A stretch of DNA of 64,000 nucleotides, taken from Noviluteimonas lactosilytica. Lineage in GTDB: Bacteria > Pseudomonadota > Gammaproteobacteria > Xanthomonadales > Xanthomonadaceae. The translations under genes and the position numbers were made by a program. The DNA is taken from NCBI RefSeq assembly GCF_020866925.1, contig NZ_JAJGAK010000003.1, positions 302,966-366,965 of the forward strand, read 5' to 3'. Shown here one piece after another: positions 44,847-52,613 of the stretch. The notes under the pieces were generated by a model. The model was not told the DNA's origin, searched no databases, and was given only the letters and a program-made list of their open reading frames with translations. How positions within the stretch are numbered: position 1 is the stretch's first letter; every line of letters begins with the position of its first letter.

Positions 44847-46082
44847 TTACTGCTGCCGCAACGCCTCGATCGGATCCAGCAACGACGCCTTGCGCGCCGG
44901 GTAGTACCCGAAGAACAACCCCGTCGCGATCGAGAAGGCCGCCGCGAGTCCGACGACATTCGCGTTCACCTCCACGGGAAGCTCGCTGAACTTGCCGACG
45001 AGCAACGCACCGGCGATGCCGATCACGATGCCGATGACGCCGCCGACCATCGAGATCAGCATCGCCTCGGCGAGGAACTGCCGGCGCACGTCGCTGGGCC
45101 CCGCGCCCACCGCCATGCGCAGCCCGATTTCGCGGATGCGCTCGGTCACCGACACCAGCATGATGTTCATGATCCCGATGCCGCCGATGACCAGGCAGAT
45201 CGTCGCCACCGCGCCGAGCAGCTTCGACATCAGGTTGGTCGTCGCGGTGCGCGTGCTGATGATCTGCGCGATGTTGCGCACGGAGAAGTCGTCGTCGGCG
45301 CCGGGCTGGAGCTTGTGCCGCTGGCGCAGCAACGCTTCCACTTCGCCCTGCACGTAGTCGAGGTCGTTCGCATTCGCCACGCCTAGCGCGATCTGCATCA
45401 CCGCACCCGGCGGCAGGCCCATCGCGCCCATCAGGCGGCGACGCGCGGTTTCCAGCGGCACCACGACGATGTCGTCCTGGTTCTGGCCGAACCCGCCCTG
45501 CCCCTTCGGCTGCAACGTGCCCACCACGGTGAACGGCACGCGGCCGATGCGGATCGTCTGCCCGAGCGGATCGTCGTCGCCGAACAACTCGCGCCGCACG
45601 GTCTCGCCGAGGATCACTTCCTTCGCGGCGCCCGTGTAAGCGCGCGCGTCGAAACCGTCGCCGCTGGCCATCGACCAACCGTTGATGTCGAACCAGTCCT
45701 GCTGCACGCCCTGCCAGCTGCCCGACCAGTTGTTCTCCGCGTACACGAACTGGCTGCTGCCGCGCAGGCTGCCCGCGACGAATTGCACTTCGGGGATTTC
45801 GCCGCGGATCGCGTTCGCATCGTCCTCGCTGAGCGTGAACATGCTGGCGCCGCCGATGCGCACGCCGCCGAAGCCGCGACCCGAACCGGGGCTGATGTCG
45901 AGGCGGTTGGACCCCAGGCCCGCGACGAGCTTGTCGATCTCCGCCTGCGTGCCCTGTCCCACCGACACCATCACGATCACCGCCGCGATGCCGATGATCA
46001 CGCCGAGCGAGGTGAGCGCGCTGCGCATCCAGTTGCCGCGCAGCGCATGGAACGCGGTGCGCAGGACTTCCATCGGGTTCAT
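44847..46082 (-). CDS. MacB-type ABC transporter permease
   Basis: A 411-aa inner-membrane protein: one N-terminal helix (SALTSLGVIIGIAAVIVMVSVG), a large periplasmic MacB_PCD domain (about 45-280), then three helices in the FtsX-like C-terminus (ICLVIGGIGIMNIMLVSVTERIREIG, given in part, and GVIGIVIGIAGALLV). It lacks its own ATPase, which is the adjacent gene, so it is a two-gene version of MacB. Substrates of this mechanotransducing class are toxins, peptides or lipoproteins. It is the last gene of a five-gene unit ending at palindromic copy 3. Confidence 0.93.
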   Translation of the reverse strand: MNPMEVLRTAFHALRGNWMRSALTSLGVIIGIAAVIVMVSVGQGTQAEIDKLVAGLGSNRLDISPGSGRGFGGVRIGGASMFTLSEDDANAIRGEIPEVQFVAGSLRGSSQFVYAENNWSGSWQGVQQDWFDINGWSMASGDGFDARAYTGAAKEVILGETVRRELFGDDDPLGQTIRIGRVPFTVVGTLQPKGQGGFGQNQDDIVVVPLETARRRLMGAMGLPPGAVMQIALGVANANDLDYVQGEVEALLRQRHKLQPGADDDFSVRNIAQIISTRTATTNLMSKLLGAVATICLVIGGIGIMNIMLVSVTERIREIGLRMAVGAGPSDVRRQFLAEAMLISMVGGVIGIVIGIAGALLVGKFSELPVEVNANVVGLAAAFSIATGLFFGYYPARKASLLDPIEALRQQ

Positions 46083-46792
46083 GCGCGCGGCTCCTCGGAC
46101 AGGCGCCCGTCGCGCATGGTGAAGATGCGGTCGCAGTGGTGCGCGACATCCGGGTCGTGCGTGATCAGCACGACGGTGTGGCCGTCGCGTTGCAGCGCCT
46201 TGAACAGCGCGAGGATCTCCTCGCCCGTTTTCGAATCGAGCGCGCCGGTTGGTTCGTCGGCGAGCAGGATCGGCGGACGGTTGATCAGCGCACGCGCGAT
46301 CGCGACGCGCTGTTGCTGGCCGCCCGACATCTCGCTCGGACGATGATGCGCGCGATTGCCGAGGCCGACCGCTTCCAGCGCGGCTTGCGCGCGGCGCCGG
46401 CGTTCGTCGCGGTGCACGTTCGAATAGCCCATCGGCATCGCGACGTTTTCCAGCGCGTCCATCCGCGGCAACAGGTTGAAGCCCTGGAACACGAAGCCGA
46501 TCTTGTCCAGGCGCAGGCGCGCGCGGCCTTCCGCATCGAGCGACGCGACGTCGACGCCGTCGCACAGGTAGGTCCCGTCGCTCGGCGTGTCGAGGCAACC
46601 GAGCAGGTTCATCAGCGTCGACTTGCCCGAGCCCGACGGCCCCATGATCGCGACGAACTCGCCGGCCGCGATGCGCATCCCGACGTCGTGCAGCGCGACG
46701 ACTTCCGCTTCGGTGCCGGCCGCGTAGACCTTGCCGAGCGAGCGCGTTTCGATCACCGCGGCGGGCGCGGCGTCGCGTGCGAGCGCATTCAT
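46079..46792 (-). CDS. ABC transporter ATPase (LolD/MacB class)
   Basis: A 237-aa ATPase. Walker A is GPSGSGKST, the signature is EMSGGQQQRVAIARAL, Walker B is ILLADEPTGALD and the switch His is in VVLITHDPD. The RLDKIGFVFQGFNLLPRMDALENV block is typical of the MacB/LolD subfamily. It should power the downstream FtsX-type permease. ATGA-type overlaps join it to the adaptor upstream and the permease downstream. Confidence 0.95.
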   Translation of the reverse strand: MNALARDAAPAAVIETRSLGKVYAAGTEAEVVALHDVGMRIAAGEFVAIMGPSGSGKSTLMNLLGCLDTPSDGTYLCDGVDVASLDAEGRARLRLDKIGFVFQGFNLLPRMDALENVAMPMGYSNVHRDERRRRAQAALEAVGLGNRAHHRPSEMSGGQQQRVAIARALINRPPILLADEPTGALDSKTGEEILALFKALQRDGHTVVLITHDPDVAHHCDRIFTMRDGRLSEEPRA

Positions 46793-48330
46793 TGCGCGGC
46801 CTTCGGCTGCGCCGCGCGCTGCGCGCCGACGATCACCGCATCGCCCGCGGCGATGTCGCCGGAGACTTCGGTGTTCGTTCCATCGGAGACGCCGATGCGC
46901 ACCATCGCCAGGCGCGGCTGGCCGTCGACGAGCTTGTAGACCGGCGCGCGGCGTGCTCCGACGAGCGCGTTCACGCCCGCATCCCACTTGCCCTGTTGGG
47001 CGGCATCGAGCGTCGCGCGGAACGCGGCGAATTGCTGGTTGAAACGTTCCTGCATGCGCTGGCGCATCGCGCCGCTCATGTCGCCGCCGCTGTTGCCGTT
47101 GCCCGCGCCCGGACCACCGCCGGGACCGCGACCGAACAACGCGCTGCCGCCGCCCTGCGGCACGTTCGTCGGCGCCATGCGCGCGGCCATGCGTTCGCGC
47201 ATCTGCTTCAGCGCATCGTCGAACGCGGCCTGCTGCGTCGGGTTGAGTTGCAGCGACTGCGCGAGCTTCGGCACCTCGCCCGCGAGCGAACCGCGCGGTT
47301 GCGCCTGCGCGCCGTCGGCCGGCGCCGCGTCGTCGGCGGGCTTGAAGCGCAGCGCCGCGTTCGGCACCTTGAGCACGTCGTCGCGGCGGCTGACTTCGAT
47401 CTCCGCATTCGCGGTCATGCCGGGCAGCAGCACGCCGTCGGCGTTGTCCACCGACACGACGACCGGATAGGTGATCACGTTGTTGGTGTTGGTCGCCGAC
47501 AAGCGCACCTGTTGCACCTTGCCGCGGAATGCGCGGTCGGGGAACGCATCGACGGTGAAGTTCACGCCCTGCCCCGACTTGACCTGGCCGATGTCGGCCT
47601 CGTCGATCTGCAGCACGATCTCCATCTTCGACAGGTCTTCGGCGATCTGGAACAGCACCGGCGCCTGCAGGCTCGCGGCGACCGTCTGCCCCGGCTCGAT
47701 CGAACGCGTCAGCACGACGCCGTCGACCGGCGAGCGGATCACGGTGCGTTCGAGGTTGAGCTGCGAGGTCTGCGTCGACGCCTGCTGCTGGGTGATCTGC
47801 GCCTGCGCGGCGGCGACCTGCGCGAGCGCCTGGTCGCGCGCGGCCTTCGCGAGATCGACGTCGCTGCGCGCGATCAGCTGTTGGCCGACGAGTTCGGCCT
47901 TGCGCTTGTAGTCGACCTCGGCGTTCGCGAGCGTCGCCTTCGCGGTCGCGAGGTTGGCGCGCGCGCTCGACACGGCGGCCGAGCCCTGCGCGATCTGCGC
48001 CTGGTACGTGCTCGGATCGATGCGCGCGATCACCTGGTCGCGGCGCACGCGATCGTTGAAGTCGACCAGCACGTCGGTGACCTGGCCGGAAATCTGGCTG
48101 CCGACATCGACGGTGGAAATCGCGGCGAGCGTGCCGGTGGCGGAGATCGCCACGCGCAGGTCGCCGCTTTCGACCGTGGCCGTGCGGTACGCGCCGACGG
48201 CGGCCGCGGCATCGCGCTGGCTCCACCACCAGCCGGCGATGCCGATGGCGAGGAGACCAAGAACGAGGGCAGAGGAGCGCAACGAGGGGAGCGCGCGCTT
48301 GCGCGCGGTCGCGGATCGGGAAGCAGCCAT
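46789..48330 (-). CDS. MacA-like periplasmic adaptor with inserted LTxxQ-like segment
   Basis: A 513-aa membrane-fusion protein. An N-terminal anchor helix (18-36) is followed by the lipoyl halves (VGSQISGQVTDVLVDF; SPVDGVVLTRSIEPGQTV) flanking a coiled-coil hairpin (about 108-195) and a beta-barrel domain to about residue 330. Residues about 331-463 are then an unusual insertion: a Gly-rich centre (GRGPGGGPGAGNGNSGG) between two helical stretches with LNPTQQ and LDAAQQGKW. These recall the LTxxQ helices of Spy/CpxP chaperones. The membrane-proximal domain resumes at APVYKLVDGQPRLAMVRIG. It links the MacB-like pump to an outer-membrane channel such as TolC. Confidence 0.9.
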   Translation of the reverse strand: MAASRSATARKRALPSLRSSALVLGLLAIGIAGWWWSQRDAAAAVGAYRTATVESGDLRVAISATGTLAAISTVDVGSQISGQVTDVLVDFNDRVRRDQVIARIDPSTYQAQIAQGSAAVSSARANLATAKATLANAEVDYKRKAELVGQQLIARSDVDLAKAARDQALAQVAAAQAQITQQQASTQTSQLNLERTVIRSPVDGVVLTRSIEPGQTVAASLQAPVLFQIAEDLSKMEIVLQIDEADIGQVKSGQGVNFTVDAFPDRAFRGKVQQVRLSATNTNNVITYPVVVSVDNADGVLLPGMTANAEIEVSRRDDVLKVPNAALRFKPADDAAPADGAQAQPRGSLAGEVPKLAQSLQLNPTQQAAFDDALKQMRERMAARMAPTNVPQGGGSALFGRGPGGGPGAGNGNSGGDMSGAMRQRMQERFNQQFAAFRATLDAAQQGKWDAGVNALVGARRAPVYKLVDGQPRLAMVRIGVSDGTNTEVSGDIAAGDAVIVGAQRAAQPKAAQ

Positions 48331-48432
48331 GCGGAGAGGTCGCGGTCCGTGGGTGTGGAATCGGCGGGAACGCGCGCCCGTGGGCGGCGTTGACGCTCGG
48401 ACCGTGCGGGCGTGCGTTCGTTCCGCCCGCGG

Positions 48433-49710
48433 TCAGCGAACGAACTGGATCGTCGCCAGGGTGCCGCTGCCGGGCACGCTCTCCAGCACCACCGGCCAGC
48501 CGAAGCGTTCGCCCAGGCGGCGCACGACCGACAGGCCGAGGCCCATGCCGCCGGTGTCCTGGTCGGCGCGATAGAACGGATCGAAGGCGCGCTGCAGGGT
48601 TTCGCGCGACATGCCGATGCCGGTGTCGCGCACGCTGACGCGGTCCTTCTGGATGCGCACCTCGATGTCGCCCTTGTCGGTGTACTGGCAGGCGTTGCTC
48701 AACAGGTTGCCGAGCATCACCGACAACACGCGCGAGGGCGCGTGCAGTTCCGGTTCCGCATCCTTGACCACGTGCAGCGCGACCGGCTTGCCTTCGAGCA
48801 GCGGCTGCACCTTGTCGACTTCCTCGGCGACGATGTCGGAGACCGCGAAGTGCTCGGCCTGCGGTTCGATGTCGGCTTCGCGCGCGAGGATGAGGAACGC
48901 GTCGATCACCTGCTCCATGTCGCGGCTCGCGCGCTGGATGCGGCGCAGCGATCGTTCGCCGCGCGGGCTGAGTTCGCGTTCTGCTTCGAGGAGATCGGCC
49001 GCGACGCGGATCACGGTGAGCGGCGTGCGCAGTTCATGGCTCGCATCGCGGGTGAAGTTGCGTTCGCGCGCGACGAAGGATTCCACGCGTTCGCCGAGCG
49101 TGTGCAACGCCTTCGCCAACTGCCGCGCTTCGCCGCTGCCGATGTCCGGCGGCAGGCGATGCGGCGCGAGGGCGCCGATGTTCGGCTGGCGCGGATCCCA
49201 CGCGGCGACTTCGCGCGCCAGCCAGTTCACCGGCGTCACAAGGCGCTTCGACACGCGATAACTCAGCAGCGACACCGCGAACACCGCGCCGAGCCCGAGT
49301 GCGACCGGCAGCACCGCATAGGCGTACATCAGCCGGTCGATGCGCTCCTGGTCGTACACGATGAAGAGCGTGCCGCCGTCGCCGTGCGCCACGCGCACCT
49401 GCATGTCGCGCTCGCGCAAATCGTGGTGGCCGACCGGCAGGCTCGCGATGTTCGCGGGCAGGCTCGCCGGCGCCTTCTCGCCATCCGGCACGAACCAACT
49501 CTTGAAGTTGCGTCCGTGCGGCAGCGAGTACCCCACGTCCATCGACTTGCGCGCAAAGTAATCCGCCGCCTCGGCTTCCGAGGCGGAGCGGATGAAACCA
49601 ACCCGGATCACCAGCGATACCAGCCAGCCCGCGACGATCACCGCGAGGCTGACGAGGACCACCTGGAGCAGGAACGCTATCCGGATCTTGCGGGGCAAGC
49701 CTTGGGGCAC
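48433..49710 (-). CDS. Two-component sensor histidine kinase (EnvZ/PhoQ class)
   Basis: A 425-aa inner-membrane kinase. Two transmembrane helices (about 12-36 and 131-150) flank a periplasmic domain of about 95 residues. HisKA has the phosphoacceptor H225 (RDASHELRTPLTVIR), and the ATPase domain has NLLSNACQY, DTGIGM and GGMGLGLSVV. It starts at a GTG 7 bp after the regulator stop. The gene order regulator-kinase-adaptor-ATPase-permease suggests it senses an envelope signal and controls the export pump. Confidence 0.92.
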   Translation of the reverse strand: MPQGLPRKIRIAFLLQVVLVSLAVIVAGWLVSLVIRVGFIRSASEAEAADYFARKSMDVGYSLPHGRNFKSWFVPDGEKAPASLPANIASLPVGHHDLRERDMQVRVAHGDGGTLFIVYDQERIDRLMYAYAVLPVALGLGAVFAVSLLSYRVSKRLVTPVNWLAREVAAWDPRQPNIGALAPHRLPPDIGSGEARQLAKALHTLGERVESFVARERNFTRDASHELRTPLTVIRVAADLLEAERELSPRGERSLRRIQRASRDMEQVIDAFLILAREADIEPQAEHFAVSDIVAEEVDKVQPLLEGKPVALHVVKDAEPELHAPSRVLSVMLGNLLSNACQYTDKGDIEVRIQKDRVSVRDTGIGMSRETLQRAFDPFYRADQDTGGMGLGLSVVRRLGERFGWPVVLESVPGSGTLATIQFVR

Positions 49711-49717
49711 TGTGTCC

Positions 49718-50431
<714 letters not shown>

Positions 50432-50451
50432 GGAGAGGCTCCTGTCGGGGT

Positions 50452-50467
50452 CTTCAGGTTCGTGAAG
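50452..50467. promoter_or_regulatory. CTTCA-N6-TGAAG inverted repeat before the regulator gene
   Basis: CTTCA (50452-50456) and TGAAG (50463-50467) are a perfect inverted repeat, and a further GTGAAG occurs at 50493-50498, 31 bp from the first. OmpR-type regulators bind such repeated half-sites, so autoregulation of the operon is a reasonable guess. Confidence 0.35.
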
Positions 50468-50554
50468 GTGCCGATCCGCCGGTCTAGGCTCCGTGAAGAC
50501 CCCCGAATGGGTCAATATTCGTGCCATTCACCGCCTCGCCCGGCCGCCTGCCCC

Positions 50555-50899
50555 ATGCCCCTCGACCGCTTCGCCCCGATCCTGCTCCTGCTGGCTTCCA
50601 ACGTCTTCATGACCTTCGCCTGGTACGGGCACCTGAAGTACCGCTCGGCCCCGCTGACGCTGGCCATCATCGCGAGCTGGGGCATCGCCTTCTTCGAGTA
50701 CACCCTGATGGTCCCGGCCAACCGCATGGGCGCCGCGGTCTACTCCGCCCCGCAGCTCAAGGGCATGCAGGAAGTGATCACGCTCGTGGTGTTCGCCGGC
50801 TTCTCGGCCTGGTATCTCGGGCAGCCGCTGAAGTGGAACCACTGGGCGGGGTTCGCGTTGATCGCGGTGGCGGCGTGGTTGATCTTTCTGGAGAAGTGA
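50555..50899 (+). CDS. DUF486 (DMT-like) small membrane protein
   Basis: A 114-aa protein with four transmembrane helices. The blocks APILLLLASNVFMTFAWYGHLK, then SWGIAFFEYTLMVPANRMG and KGMQEVITLVVFAGFSAWYL match DUF486, a short relative of drug/metabolite transporters that probably dimerises. The ATG 50555 is used. It is divergent from the response regulator and is not linked to a known pathway. Confidence 0.9.
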   Translation: MPLDRFAPILLLLASNVFMTFAWYGHLKYRSAPLTLAIIASWGIAFFEYTLMVPANRMGAAVYSAPQLKGMQEVITLVVFAGFSAWYLGQPLKWNHWAGFALIAVAAWLIFLEK

Positions 50900-51087
50900 T
50901 GACGACCACGTTCGTGATCGTTCTGGCCTCTGAGCCGAAATGACTCAACGTATGAATCGCCTCTGGCAAGGCGATGCGCTCAACCCATAGGCTCGTGCTA
51001 CGCTCACTCCACCTCTCCGGATGCCCATCGTGACTCCGGACCGCAGCGGCCCCTCCGAGGGCCGTTTGCCTTTTTGGGATCCGTCGA

Positions 51088-51639
51088 ATGCGAACGGCCA
51101 TCTACGTCGACGGATTCAATCTCTATCACTCCGCGCTGGAAGCACGTCCGCAATATCGTTGGCTGGACCTGCATGCGCTTGCTTCGAATGCGCTCGGTGC
51201 AGGTCACGAGATTGTTCGAATCCGCTACTTCACTTCCCGCATCAAAGGCGAGGACGGAGACCACGACGGTCCGCAACGACAGGATGCATACACGCGTGCA
51301 CTCTGCTGCGCATGCCCGAACTTGACCGTCCACTGGGGGCGGTTCGTGCAACGTGAGAAATGGAGGCGCCTCGTCGAACCGATGACGCGATGCTTGTCGC
51401 CCGCGCCCACCAAGGTGCTGACATGGCATCGGGAAGAAAAGAGATCCGACGTCAATCTCGCCGACCATCTCCTCAACGATGCTTGGCGCGACGAGTACGA
51501 CTGCGCCGTGCTGCTATCCGATGACTCGGACCTTGCGGAACCACTGGCGATGGTGCGCGCGATGGGCAAGCAGGTCATCCTGCTGACCCCGATCAATCTC
51601 CGGGAGAACGGTGAGCGCGCAGATGCCGGACCTGGTTAG
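51088..51639 (+). CDS. NYN-domain (PIN-like) RNase, LabA/DUF88 type
   Basis: A 183-aa protein. The N-terminal YVDGFNLYHSAL holds the first metal-binding Asp, the middle has EEKRSDVNLADHLLNDAW and the late motif VLLSDDSDLAEPLAMVR holds two more Asp residues. These are the NYN nuclease signatures. The C-terminus (NLRENGERADAGPG) is shorter and more charged than I expect, because related proteins usually run on by 30-50 residues, so truncation or a frameshift near 51600 is possible. The DNA is visibly less GC-rich than its surroundings, and flanking gene-poor stretches (50900-51087) suggest an acquired gene. No antitoxin-like partner is seen. Confidence 0.8.
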   Translation: MRTAIYVDGFNLYHSALEARPQYRWLDLHALASNALGAGHEIVRIRYFTSRIKGEDGDHDGPQRQDAYTRALCCACPNLTVHWGRFVQREKWRRLVEPMTRCLSPAPTKVLTWHREEKRSDVNLADHLLNDAWRDEYDCAVLLSDDSDLAEPLAMVRAMGKQVILLTPINLRENGERADAGPG

Positions 51640-51686
51640 GAATCAGCGCAACGGCAGGCATTACAGACGGCCGTCAACCTGGCGCG

Positions 51687-52613
51687 TCAGGGATGCCGGA
51701 CTACGCGGCGCGACCACTCCGCCAGCAGCACGGCCGTCGCCGCGGCGACGTTGAGGCTTTCGACTTTCCCGCTGCCGGGGATCGAGACGCGCGTGTCGCA
51801 CGCCTGTGCGAGTGCGGGCGACATGCCTTCGCCTTCGGCGCCGAGGACGTAGACGAGGCGTTGCGGGAGGTCCGCTTCGAACAGCGGCGTGCCGTCGCGC
51901 ACGACGGTCGCGGCCAGCGCGAAACCGGCGCCGCGCAGTTGCGACAGCGCGTTGTCTTCGCGGCCGAGGCGCACGAAGGGCACGGCTTCGGCGCCCCCTT
52001 CGGCGACGCGCGCGGCGGCGCCGGACATGGTGAGCGTCGAATGCTTCGGCAACAGGATCGCCGACACGCCGAAGTGCGCGGCCGAACGCAGGATCGCGCC
52101 GAGGTTGTGCGGGTTGCCGACGCCATCGAGCCACAACGCGCACACCGGACCCGCGGGCACGTGCTGCAGCCACGTGGTGAGCGTGGCCTGCGGCTCGCGC
52201 AGCATGTCGGCGACCACGCCTTCGTGGTGCGCACTGCCGGTCAGGCGTTGCAGGTCGGCTTCGTCTTCGACGACGCGATAGCCGAGGCGATGCGCGACGC
52301 ACCAGCGCAGCATCGGTTGCAGCTGCGGGATGCGCGATTCGACGAGATACAGCTTGCGTAGCGCATCGGGGCGACGGTGGAACGCGGCGCGCACGGCATT
52401 GACGCCGTACAGGCGCAACTCGGTGTCGCGATGTTCGCGCGCGTGGGCGTGTTCGTCGGCGCCGGTTTCATGGTGCGGCGCTTCGTGATGCGGCGCCTCG
52501 TTGCGTGGGCGATGCTCGCGCGGCGGGCGCGCGCCGCGCGTCTCGCGCGGTGCGCGTTCGTCCGGCGGGCGTGGACCGCGCTTCGACTTCCACGGCGATT
52601 CGCGTTCGCTCAC
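51687..52613 (-). CDS. SpoU/TrmH-family RNA 2'-O-methyltransferase with basic leader
   Basis: A 308-aa SPOUT enzyme. Residues about 65-140 form the substrate-binding domain (LRLYGVNAVRAAFHRRPDAL). The knotted domain has motif 1 GVGNPHNLGAILRSAAHFGV, motif 2 VYVLGAEGEGMSP and motif 3 IPGSGKVESLNVAAATAVLL. It resembles E. coli YfiF; the RNA target is unknown. The first 60 residues are an extra disordered leader rich in Arg, Pro, His and Glu, with repeats such as EAPHHEAPHHE. The GTG start overlaps the RND pump stop (GTGA). An ATG-initiated frame reaching much further upstream is antisense noise. Confidence 0.9.
   Translation of the reverse strand: MSERESPWKSKRGPRPPDERAPRETRGARPPREHRPRNEAPHHEAPHHETGADEHAHAREHRDTELRLYGVNAVRAAFHRRPDALRKLYLVESRIPQLQPMLRWCVAHRLGYRVVEDEADLQRLTGSAHHEGVVADMLREPQATLTTWLQHVPAGPVCALWLDGVGNPHNLGAILRSAAHFGVSAILLPKHSTLTMSGAAARVAEGGAEAVPFVRLGREDNALSQLRGAGFALAATVVRDGTPLFEADLPQRLVYVLGAEGEGMSPALAQACDTRVSIPGSGKVESLNVAAATAVLLAEWSRRVVRHP

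Noticed and set aside
50900-51087. Possible tRNA or small RNA gene in the gene-poor gap before the NYN gene
   Set aside because: No cloverleaf, no anticodon arm and no terminator hairpin could be built; I see nothing definite in it.
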